Source: Capniomyces stellatus (Eukaryota; Kickxellomycota; Harpellomycetes; Harpellales; Legeriomycetaceae). From it: a stretch of 64,000 bases of DNA. Numbering within the stretch: the stretch's first letter is position 1; each line of letters begins with the position of its first letter. Positions 54,266 through 64,000 of the stretch are shown piece after piece. The stretch spans positions 537,925-601,924 of the forward strand of contig LUVW01000010.1 of NCBI GenBank assembly GCA_001661515.1, given 5' to 3'. The position numbers and the translations under genes were made by a program. A model generated the notes under the pieces. It was not told the DNA's origin and did no database searches. It saw only the letters and a list, made by a program, of their open reading frames with translations.

Positions 54266-54932
54266 ATGAGCGAAGTAGAAGAAAACAAGGTCGAAGAAGT
54301 TATGGAAGTTGAAATTGAAAAAATCAGAATTGTAAGTTGGAGTTGTTATAGAATAGAGACATAAAACAAAGATTGATTAATGTAAATGAGAGAAGAAAGT
54401 GAGTGAGTGAGTGAGAAGAAAGTGGCAGAAAGTAGAGGGGGGGGAGTGGAGAGGGAAATTGGAAATTGTACTAAAATAAATGAAATGCGTATTATTTATT
54501 AGCTTCCAGGTGCTAGTAACGACATGACCTCGGCGACATTTGAGATTAAAGAGGAGGATCATACTTTGGGAAATTCGTTGCGATGGGCGATAATGAAAAA
54601 GTAAGTTTAAAGGTAGCAGTACTGGATATGAAAAACGATTGAAGTAGGGAGTGGAGGAAGAGGGGAGATAATTGTAATAACAAAGATTAATATGAGGTAA
54701 AATGGAATTGGTGGGGGGTGATAATAGTGTGAACGTGGACTTTTGTGGGTACTCGATTCCACATCCTTCAGAGGAAGTGATGAATATTAGGATACAGACA
54801 ACAGAGGATACGACGGCGGTGATAGCGCTGAATAAGGGGCTGGACGACGTGATTGAAATCTGCCAGCATGCAACAGCGACGTTTAAACGTGAGTTGGAGC
54901 AGAAGGATTACGAGATGATTACAACAGAATAA
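54266..54932 (+). CDS. RPC19: RNA polymerase I/III subunit AC19
   Basis: Shared small alpha-like subunit of RNA polymerases I and III, partner of AC40. Exons 54266-54331, 54503-54600 and 54728-54932 join in phase, giving 122 residues. An acidic N-terminus (MSEVEENKVEEVMEVE) precedes the L/D-domain core: TFEIKEEDHTLGNSLRWAIMK, DFCGYSIPHPSE, NIRIQT and LDDVIEICQHATATFK. Length and order match the family. The ATG follows an A-rich leader. Confidence 0.97.
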
Positions 54933-55105
54933 AGAAGCAATAAAGAAGTATTTCAATAGAGAAAAGAAGGAAATAAAGATTTATTTGATATAGTTTTATA
55001 TTATAAAAAGAATTAGTAATAAAAACAAAATTCAATAAATAAAAGAAGGAAAATAGAGTAAAATGGGAGTGAGGAAAATAAAAAGAGGAGAAATTATTGA
55101 TTAGA

Positions 55106-56534
55106 TTAGACTGGAGCCTGGGCTTGGGCTTGAGCTTGGGCTTGAGCTTGTTTGATCAAGGTGGCTTCACGTTTATCGATGGCACCGTTCAAGACTTGGG
55201 AGCGGAAAGACAAAAACTTGGACTTTTCAATGACCTGTTGAGGGACGGGATTGGTTGAAGGGTTGATGTTGACGATATTGTCCTTGAGATCAACCTTGGC
55301 ATCGATTCTGGTGTCACGGATGAGTTTGACTATCCACTTCTCGCCTTCTTCCTGAGCCATGTTGAGGCGGGCAGCAAGACTTGTGAGGTCGATTTTAGAG
55401 TGAATTTTGCAGTAGATTTCGGCAAAGTAGAGTCTTGCACAGTCAACAAAATCGTCAGTTGCGCCAGTCAGGAAGAAATCGTTTTCAAGAACAGCTTCGC
55501 ACTCCTTTATCTTTTCAGAGGCAAGTTCAAAGTCAAAGTCTACATAGAGGGCGGTGATAAACTGGGTGATGGGGTCAGAGTACATGTAGGCTACGTTAGT
55601 GACGATTCTGACAACGTCCTTGATACTGCTGCGGCGTCTGCGGTTGACTACAGCAGCAGCGACCAAGTACCTGACGAGCCAGGGACAGGCGTTCATTATA
55701 GTGTTGGAGTATTGGGGCATCATCATCATGTCGAGGATTCCGTCTCTTCCGTTTGGATGATTGAAGAACACAAACAACGACCAGTGGAGAAGCCAGACAC
55801 GACGTTGCAGCTGGTGGGCTGGATCCTTGAATGAGGTTTTGTCTATTGTTTCCCGGAGTCTCCCGATATCCTCATACGCGATTTCCCAGTTTCCAATCAG
55901 GATTTCCGATGCAAGTTTCCCCCACATCGCCTGCATAATCAAGTCTGTGTCTGTTGACAACACCGAAAAGTGGAACAGCAGATCTGCTGACCCTCCGTAG
56001 TTTCCGCAGCTGTAGTGGAACTGCCCAAAGTCAAACAGGTCCTTCACCATCTCTGGCTTAACCTGGTAGTTTTCTGTCAGGAACTGCATGTTCTGCACTC
56101 GGTCCTGTCGCAACGACGACGCTACCTCTGGCATCTCAATTATCGATCTAATCATCTCTGTCTTTACCTCAAACTCCTCTAGCTGATTCATCACCTTCTC
56201 TCTTCTCTCTCCAAACTCTGCTGGAAGATCTTGGATCCTTTGAATCTTCTTGTATAAATCTCCAACAAAATCTACCATATGCGTACTCTTCAAAAGCTCA
56301 TATTTTGCCGATAACAAATCCTCTTCGCTATACACCTATTATTTCCACATTTATTCCCACATTAATTCCATATTTATTCTCTTTTATTCCACTTGCTCTT
56401 TTACTCTCTTACTATACAACTACCTCCCCCCCCCCCCTGCTTACCTTTCTCAACGATAGAAATTCCAACAACGGAAATCCCAACTGCCTGTCCAAAAAGG
56501 AAAGCATCTTTGATGTCAAATCGTATTTATCCAT
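55106..56534 (-). CDS. Translation initiation factor eIF3 subunit e (Int6)
   Basis: PCI-domain subunit of eIF3 in the cytosol. Exon 1 (56534-56445) encodes MDKYDLTSKMLSFLDRQLGF, the family N-terminus, and exon 2 (56335-55106) the rest: 439 residues. GNYGGSADLLFHF, WGKLASEILIGNWE, RVWLLHWSLFVFFNHPNGRDG and the PCI stretch ending KWIVKLIRDTRIDAKVD are typical. The second exon opens with GTG read as Val, so it depends on exon 1. Intron 1 contains 12 C in a row (56426-56437). The last 14 residues are an Ala-Gln repeat (QAQAQAQAQAQAPV), from a GAGCTTGGGCTT-type DNA repeat at 55112-55150; this tail is lineage-specific. Confidence 0.96.
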
Positions 56535-58786
56535 TTTTTTTATCTCTTTTCTTTTTCAATCTTCAGTCCGTTCTCTTTTAACCTTTTTTTCTTTCTCTTC
56601 TTTCTTTCTCTTTTTTTTTTGTCGTTCTGTCTTGTTTAGATTCGATATAACCTTCGTTTCTTTCCTATTATTTTATTATTTCAATTGCTCTTTTCAGTAA
56701 AATCTTTTAAACCCAAAAAAACTGATCCCTCCCCCCCCTCCTCCTCACTTTATCTCTCCCTCACTCTTTTTTTTAATCAAACTCTGTTTTTCTTTTAATT
56801 CATCTGTTATATTCTGTGATCCGGAAAAAAATATAATCATGCAACCACAAAACACAACTTTTCCATCTCTATTACAGTTGTTATTTATTTATTGATCATC
56901 CTCCCCTCTCCATCTCTCTCCCTTCTCTCTCTTTTTTTTATTACTCCCCCTTTCCATTTTACTCTGTTTTGTATTGACAATCAATGGCCCGTTTTTTTTT
57001 ATAAAAAAAATAATACAGATCAATGATCCATTCTCTTCGTCTCTCCTCTTCATCTCTCCCTCCCCCTTCCTTCATTACTCTTCTTTCTTTCCCATTTACA
57101 TTCAGTCGTGCAATAATCTTTGTCACTTTAATCCATATTTAAACCCTACATCATCCTTTCTTTATACTTACCTGATTATGATCTTCCAAATGTCCTTAAA
57201 CAAAACTCGTCAATTTGAACCCTTGATCCTTTTCTACCTTTAACTCTTCTTTTAGTTTGCACTTTTTTTTTTTCTTTTTTTGTACTTTGACTTTATTTAA
57301 TCTCGCTCATTTTCGTAGTCTTTTTGTTATTTACTTTTTTTTCTCTATTTTGTTCAATTTTTTCCTTTCAGCAATTATCCTGAACTCTCAAAGCGACCCT
57401 ATTAAATTCAACTATTTTCCTCTACAAAAAAAAAATTCTTCAAATACCGTTTTTCTTTTATCAATTCTTTTTTTTTTTTCTCTCCCTTTCAGCCAGATTT
57501 ACTTTGCTGTTATTTGCCACTGTCGTTTTTTCTTTCTTTAATTAAATCAAATCAAATTACTTTATATTCAAATTTTGCTAAATTTTTTTTTCCCTTTATT
57601 TACGTTTTTTTTATTATCAAGTTATCATTTATTTTTTCTTTCTACAAAACCCTTGATTCAGCAATTTACCCTCCCTTCCCACTTGGTCTCGCAATATTAA
57701 CCTTGGTTTACTCATTACTAACCGGCTCTTTCTTCCTTTTTTCCTTTCTCTTTTTTCTATTGATTTGGGCCTTTTAACTCAAATTTGCCACAACTTTGAT
57801 GTAAATATCGTTTGATTACAAAAATAACATCTAATATTTGATTTCTCAAGTCTACGTTCTACTATTAAAACAATCACTTCTTTTTTTTCATTTCCAAACT
57901 GTTCTCCTTTAGCCCAGTCCAGTATAATGTTTTGTTTTTAAATTCTCGGTGTTTTCTGCGGTCGGCTCTGACTAGAGTTTTATACCCTTTCATTCCAACT
58001 CTTGCTTTACATTTTGGCCACTATGATACTTATGTTCCGACTATTTGACTTGGCAAGCCTAGTAATAGTCCAACCAAATAACAATCTTTAAAGTGCAACT
58101 TTTAAAGCACAAAAGTCTTGTTCTTGTGTGTTTTGCTTTGGTTCTGCAACTAAAGAGTCCAGCAATCTTCCAAACCTACCTACTGTTGCTTTTAACGATA
58201 GTCGCTCTCCAAGTATCGCTGTTTGCATTAACCCGTCTAAACGTTCATGACTTCCAGGGTCAACCAATCAACCACTGCACATATACTCGATTCTTTAACC
58301 AAGACTACTCTTGTCATTGTTAGAGTATTATGGTTCTAGCATATGTTTGGTTCCAATCTTTAACAACCTTTAGTACGTAATTACACAATTATACATGGGA
58401 ACCGGATTATCAGCCTTACAAAGATCCTTTTATTTTGGTTCTACTATTGCATTGCTAGAAATGCAGTGTTGATGTCATATTCGTTGAGTTGTAAATCTAC
58501 TTTTGTTTTTAGTTTTTAGTTTTTAGTTTTTAGTTTTTAGTTTATTGTTTATTGTTTGTTGTTTTTTTGTTTATTGCTTTGTTTCTTCCATAACTTTACA
58601 GAGTTCAAATGTTTCTATTTATGCACGCAAACAGTTTCGAGTGCAGAGTTTAGGATTAGGTGTTTTTTTTGGCAAAGAAAAGATAGAATAAGCACAGGAT
58701 TGGGCTACATAGTGTAATTTCAATTGGTAATATATTCATTTTCAGCTAGGACTTATTGTCCAATGGTGTGGTAGTGTTTTCAGAGT
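56535..58786. other. 2.2-kb pyrimidine-rich spacer
   Basis: From 56540 to 57780 the plus strand is very rich in T and C, giving long but meaningless open stretches of F, L and S. No conserved protein was found. A TTTTTAG repeat (about six units) lies at 58505-58545. Confidence 0.5.
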
Positions 58787-59322
58787 TTGAGTAAATATCC
58801 CCCCAGATTTAGAGTATTTCATAGGGCCAAAATTGCCTATGGTTTCATTTATCAACACAATTTACTTGAAAGCAAAGAGACTATCACAGGAAAGCATCAA
58901 GTTGCAGTTTATTCGACGCTTAATGGTGAACAATTTGCTATGGATTTGTATTTACTGCTACAGTTATTAGATTCAGTCAAATCCAATAGCTAATTCTGCA
59001 CTATTTAAACTCAAAGTAAACAAAAGCAACTAAAAAATAAATTTATAAACAAAAACAAAAACTGTAGCGAAAAACGAACTGGAATAAATAACAATCTAGC
59101 TGCCAGGTTTTAGACTGGCTTAGCTTGGATCTAAATAGTCAACTAAAACCGCCTTTACCTAGCCAGTTTTGGCCTATAGAGACACGATACGACGCTGAAA
59201 AACAACATTTAATTAAAGTCAGCAAAAGAATAAGACTGAAAAAAAAAGGATTAAACAAAAAAGGCAGGCTCACAGTGAAGAAAAGAAACTGTGGTAATCG
59301 AATACTAATATACGATTTGTAA
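58787..59322 (+). CDS. Two unplaced coding-like blocks
   Basis: Block 1 (58798-58993), after a CCCCCCAG acceptor, reads FRVFHRAKIAYGFIYQHN, then LNGEQFAMDLYLLLQLLDSV, and stops. Block 2 (about 59100-59322), after a TCTAG acceptor, reads VLDWLSLDLNSQLKPPLPSQ, then a K/R-rich end (KKKGLNKKGRLTVKKR), and stops. Both have protein-like composition but no ATG of their own, and I cannot connect them to each other or to a start. They may be terminal exons of one or two small genes. Confidence 0.25.
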
Positions 59323-59734
59323 AATGTAGCATAATAAATAAAAGGGAATACTCGATATAACCTATTTTGTGTCAGCAATAAACAGAAATAACGGGTTTAG
59401 ATTAAACACTTTCTCAATGATAACATAATGTTTATTGAAGCCGACTAGAAAAAAGGAAAAGAAAAAAAACAACTAGACTAACCTGAACAGTATAAATACT
59501 TCAAACTAATACAAAGTATCTACCGTGTCAACGTTTTAATCCTTTTTAACTTACTTTTCAGCAGAAAAAAAAAAAAAACTCTCAAAAGAATAGCGTTAAA
59601 TAGAAAGCATTCTGTATTTTTATACACTCTGAGCAAGCTCTGTTTCCTTACTCTAAAATAAATTATATCACTACACTCTTACTACAGACCACCAGGTTTA
59701 CCACAGCAAACACCGCTTTATAATATTAAACAAA
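59323..59734. other. Promoter region of the first Cys-rich gene
   Basis: 0.4 kb of AT-rich DNA with a TATAAATA box near 59490, some 240 bp before the ATG. No coding block. Confidence 0.4.
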
Positions 59735-60880
59735 ATGCAGTCAAAGGCTATAGTCATATCAACTCTATTGGCAACTTCAGCAGCTATTGCAGGTAAATAA
59801 CAAGAAACCCGTAGTCAATAGCATATATTTTCTGCATTGGTCCCATACCGTTTAATCAACTACTGCATTTGGCTATCTTACCTTTCACTTCTCCTCTTCC
59901 CCTCAAAGTCAGTACTGAATAACAAAAGTAGCCAAATTATTCCAATAAAAAAAAAGTGTTGTCAAATTGATAATAATATACTTTATTTACAATCACAATA
60001 AAAATAGGTTGGGATATTACCTCGCTTGCTGAGAATGAAAGAATCAACTTGTGCAACAACCAGATTCTCCACTGTAAGAACAACTGTGGTGGCCCAGATC
60101 AAGCACCAAAGGTAATCCAATCGGGGTTGTTTATTAATATGACATCTATGTTTGTAAACCAAAGTCTTTTTGCGTTCCTCTACTAGCGCTAGGACATAAA
60201 CGCGCCTCCACTATTTTGCTAAACTAAAATATACCAAAATCTTGTGAATCAAATCCACCTATGTATAGGCATTCTGCAACCCAAAAACCATGGGATGGGG
60301 ATGGTAAGTTTGACCTGGCTTTATTATAAACCCACCACAAATCTGTTATGTTCGTCTGAATACGTATCCAGATAGAGTTTGCAAAAGGTACACATTGAAT
60401 CTTAACTGTAAACTGTGATATATTCTCTTTAATAGCGGGTGCTTGACAGCAAGACCTACAACCGAGCCATGGAACTGGCCAATTGCAGCCAGAGATTGTA
60501 CCGGTAACGAGCAAGCATGCATATCAGCTTGCAACAAGGTAGAACATGGTGTCAACGAATGTTACGCCAATTGCAGAAAAGTATGGGTCTGCTACACCAA
60601 AGACGCACCAGTTTCGTACCTTGAAGTAGACACTGTAGCTGATACTCCAGATTACACAGGCCATGAAATCACTTATAGCGGCCGCATTCCTGGAACCGAC
60701 ACCATGGCTCCACCAGCCCCACCTAAAGTAACTCAACAGACAAAAAACGCTGGCACAACCAAAACCGCTGGGACTGATTCGAATGGCAGCAACAGCGCTG
60801 GATCGACATTGAAATCTACTACATTTAATTACTGCGTTGTTGGGTCATTGCTTGCAGTGATTGGAACCATCGTTATTTAG
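59735..60880 (+). CDS. GPI-type secreted 12-cysteine protein, copy 1
   Basis: Predicted cell-surface protein of 213 residues, four exons: 59735-59792, 60008-60111, 60269-60303, 60436-60880. Exon 1 is a signal peptide. The ectodomain has 12 Cys in the order LC, HC, NC, FC, GCGC, DC, AC, AC, EC, NC, VC, with W-D-I-T near the start, AFCNPKTMGWGCGCL in the middle and APVSYLEVD after the last Cys. A T/S/N/G-rich stalk and a hydrophobic end without charged tail (VVGSLLAVIGTIVI) indicate GPI attachment. The pattern recalls a family of fungal surface proteins now filed under a DUF of the C-x-N...C-x-C type (DUF7707-like); function unknown. A paralog lies 2.3 kb downstream. Confidence 0.88.
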
Positions 60881-63183
60881 ATTTACTTTTTCCTGCTTAA
60901 TTTTCATACTACAGCGTGATAAATATAGTGTAGCAGTCCATTTTATTATCGATATCTCGTTCAAATATTAATTGACTCTTCACTAAATACATTCACTGTA
61001 ATGCACTGGCTTTTTTTTATCTACAGTGGCGGTAAATTTGCTTCATTTTACACGTCTGGGGATATTAGTGACGCCTAAAAAGTAATTTTTATTGAACGGG
61101 AACTGACTTGTCTAATAAAGTATATATTATCTCAGCGATTGGAGCAAAGGCGGGTTTAGAGTTTTTCAACGCCATTATTTGCCCATCACCAGATCCAATT
61201 CCATTCTTGGTTTTGCTCTTCATGCTTAACCACGCAACTTTGTTCTGTTTCTTTAATGAACGAGATAATCAAAAAAGTGTCTAATTCAAGCATTGTTACA
61301 CACGATTGATTGTTTTTAAGTCGGCTTATCTTGTTTATAAAGTATATTTCAGATTTCCGAGCAACATCCTCAGCCATTCTCTCCATTTTATTTCCCTAAA
61401 GTACCGCGAGCTTGCGACTCTTTCTCGCATAAAACTGTACCGCCAAATGCTCTGTGCTTTTGACTTATTTTAGCTGGAATAGTGCTAATTTTGAATGAGC
61501 GTAGATATGGGTAGCAAATGAATTTTCTTGACCTAAATAACCTCGGTTAATTGATACACGACTAACTGTTGCTGTCAATAAAGTTTTAAATCGAGAATTT
61601 ATAAACTAATTGTTTGGCTCATCGTTTATCTTGTCGCTTTCTTATTGACCAGCCAGGTAAATATTTGTGGTTATCTCCCAGTCTCTGGCCCAAAGCTCTT
61701 TTTATCTAGATGTTACTGTTTTTCACATCCAATAGGTCCAGTGTAAATATATTTGGCTTACAGACGGCTAAATTAACTGATCTTACTCGAGTTTTTTAAA
61801 AAAAACAAAAACTAAGCCTATTTCGTTATAAACACCTAAATTATGCTTGATTTTAAACTCGTATCTTGTTGGGGATATTACCACTTTTCCACTTTTCAGC
61901 CATTAGTTTTTTTTGCTTTGATTTGTTTTCATTGAATATTTGTTTAAGGACTTTTACTTTAAGGACGCAGAAACGAGTAAACCCCGTTTGTGTGTTATTA
62001 CTGAACATTTTATTTTTTACTGTTATTGAAATTGAACATTTTAATTTATTAATTTTTTATTTATCGAACTCTTTTTTTTTTCTTCGTGAAAATCATTGAG
62101 CAAAGCAATTAATCATCTCTTAAAAAACCCGAGGCCGTGACCAAAAAGGGTCAAAGTGGTGTTCAATGTACAATTTCATACTACTATTACTGGTTAACAC
62201 GTCGAGTCGATTCAACTAAATCTGCGTTCAAATTTAAATAGTTGCTTTTCTTTCGAGGTTTTTGTACTAATCCACAGCGCTTTTGTGCAAAAAAAAACTG
62301 TTCAACAGTTCTATTTCTTTTTTTGATGGGTCTTTTCTGCCTACTTTAAAACATCCCTGATCTCGTTACTTATTACAGCGACGTATTGATTTCAAATAAG
62401 CAGAAAGATATCCAACCCCCTTCTCATTTGGACCAAACAAAAGGTGCAATTTCACATTTAGCCGTTTAGCATGAAATGTAGCGTAAAAAAATAGAAATAA
62501 ATCGCAGTAAAATAAACCTTACCGAATTTAAGATGGTTCCGTGTATCATCATAGTTTATGCTAGAAAAAAAAAGTTTATCAATTTAAAATCCGTAAAACG
62601 AATCGAAATAAATTGGACCAGTAACTACTTGGATTTATATAATACAATTACTTGAAATGCATTTTTATGTAATGGTATAACTCTTTTTATAGACCATATT
62701 GGGTTTGATTTGAGAATAAACTTCATAAAGTAAATGGCTGCCTTTCTATCATTGCTGTTATTATTAAAGCTGCGAACTTGGAAACAACATTATTATTAAC
62801 AACAAAAGCCTAGACATTTGCTGTGAAGCTTTCATATTAACAAATGGTGGTTTCAAGTCTTATTTTCTGTTATCAACCAAGTCAATAAAAAAAAGGAGCA
62901 GATTAATAATGAAAAATAAACAGTCGAGTTAGATCCAACTCAAACAAGCTAACTAATCCAAAACTACGATGAAAAAAAAAATTCTAAACGTTTGACTGTA
63001 TCATGATCACCGAGTATTTAAATAGTGATATTGCCAAAAAAAATTTAATGATATTTAATCACAAGTCATTTATCTTAACGCTTTTATTTAGCAAGATCAC
63101 TTTTTACTGTTTGAAAAGCGCAATCAAACCAAAAAAAAAAAAAATTGAAAGAAAAAGCTTCCATTAAACCAAAAATATAAGAA
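60881..63183. other. 2.3-kb spacer between tandem paralogs
   Basis: No conserved gene. A minus-strand frame at 61386-61186 starts well (MERMAEDVARKSEIYFINK) but then degenerates; a two-exon small gene is possible, not supported. T-rich at 61900-62080. Confidence 0.45.
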
Positions 63184-64000
63184 ATGAAGACTACTGCTAT
63201 CATCGCCTCAGTTTTACTAAGCCAGTCAAGTGCTCAAAAAGGTACAGTTTACTAGTTTACGTATGTATAAACGTTTAACCGGTGCGATTTCCACGTATAC
63301 TAAATTATCGCTTAGCCCAAACAGCAGGCAAGGCCTACGTGCAGAAAATTTAATTGGTTGATGTTTTAATAAAACCAAGTAGCCTGGGACATAACTCGCC
63401 TGCCTTTGACGGAAAGAACAGAGCTCTGCAACAGACAAGTAGCCATGTGTGTAACCAACTGCGGAGGGTCGCATCTTGCACCAAAGGTCAGTATACCATA
63501 GTTTGAGACTAGTACAATCAACCCAGTATATGTATCCGCTTGGGATTTCATTTTTCTGCATAAATGGGCCAACTTAACTTTTAATTTGACGGAAACCCGG
63601 TATCTATGAATAGGCATTCTGCAATGTTGAAACTCTGGGTTGGGGATGGTAAGTCATCCAACACAGTCGCGTCGTGTCTGTAGAATATTAATTATATATA
63701 TATATATATGCTCGATTTCAATGGTCAAATGATTGTCAAAAGCATTTAAATCCAGATAAATTGTATGTAATATGTGACGAATTAGCGGCTGTTTGCTATT
63801 TATACCTACAATAAATGCTTGGGATTGGCCTGTTGTTTCCAGAGACTGTATGGGCAACAGCCAAAGCTGCAAAGATGCGTGTGCATCTTCAAGCAGCTCT
63901 ATGTCCTGCGTGGCCGATTGCGAAAGCAAGTGGGCATGCAACACAAAGAACGCACCTGTATCCTACCTAGAAGTCGATACAGTTGATAACAAGCCAAATT
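63184..64000 (+). CDS. GPI-type secreted 12-cysteine protein, copy 2 (partial)
   Basis: Tandem paralog of the gene at 59.7 kb. Exons 63184-63241 (58 nt), 63383-63486 (104 nt), 63614-63648 (35 nt) and 63786 onward have exactly the same lengths and phases as the first three exons of copy 1. The signal peptide is MKTTAIIASVLLSQSSA. All 12 ectodomain Cys line up, as do WDIT, NCGG, AFCN...LGWGCGCL and APVSYLEVDTV. The window ends inside exon 4, before the stalk and the expected GPI signal. Exon 2 is best started at 63383; an alternative acceptor three bases earlier is poorer. Confidence 0.87.

Noticed and set aside
56305..57777. Many F/L/S-rich open frames on the plus strand
   Set aside because: By-product of a long pyrimidine-rich region; no conserved motif, poor starts.
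61186..61386. 66-residue minus-strand frame
   Set aside because: The first 28 residues look plausible, but the rest does not, and a two-exon model could not be closed in phase.
1..64000. Alternative nuclear code (CTG as Ser)
   Set aside because: CTG falls at conserved leucine positions in HECT, NHP2 and eIF3e, so the standard code applies.

Overview
The window is AT-rich eukaryotic nuclear DNA from a fungus. Genes carry short introns (mostly 40-250 bp, GT-AG, a few GC-AG), CTG reads as leucine at conserved positions, and several genes are fungal hallmarks: MMM1 of the ERMES complex, a secreted LysM plus hevein-type chitin-binding protein, and fungal-style GPI-anchored cysteine-rich proteins. 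The low GC, long A/T-rich spacers and NHP2/HECT/eIF3e sequences that look divergent suggest an early-diverging lineage; a Zoopagomycota or Kickxellomycotina gut-fungus type genome is my guess, not a demonstrated placement. There is no sign of plasmid, phage, CRISPR or intact transposon.

Layout. 0.5-6.5 kb: an orphan two-exon gene, the mitochondrial tyrosyl-tRNA synthetase (minus), a minisatellite, and an orphan membrane/Ser-rich protein. 6.8-11.5 kb: a short RGS-like coding relic, then two homeodomain genes tail to tail: a small TALE-like (MAT-alpha2/HD1-like) protein on plus and a large classical homeodomain factor on minus. 11.5-15.6 kb: gene-poor, repeat-rich. 15.6-31.5 kb (all plus): POP4 (RNase P/MRP), MMM1, a UBE3A-type HECT ligase, an AGFG-type ArfGAP and a mitochondrial EngB GTPase. 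32.4-36.3 kb: LysM/chitin-binding protein and a 13-exon cytochrome P450 whose intron 12 holds a poly-C tract and the only assembly gap. 38-45 kb (minus): ACL4-like chaperone, Pcp1/PARL rhomboid protease, GTPBP1/2-type GTPase. 48.5-56.5 kb: mL49, NHP2, RCM1/NSUN5, RPC19 and eIF3e, a cluster rich in ribosome-biogenesis and translation functions. 59.7-64.0 kb: a tandem pair of GPI-type, 12-cysteine secreted proteins with identical exon structure; the second runs off the window.

Functionally the window is mostly housekeeping: mitochondrial upkeep (TyrRS, MMM1, EngB, Pcp1, mL49) and RNA/ribosome biology (POP4, ACL4, NHP2, RCM1, RPC19, eIF3e), with three accessory patches (homeodomain pair, LysM/P450, cysteine-rich tandem). 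Exon borders were set by reading splice signals and phases by eye; every multi-exon model given as certain closes in frame, and uncertain joins are flagged.
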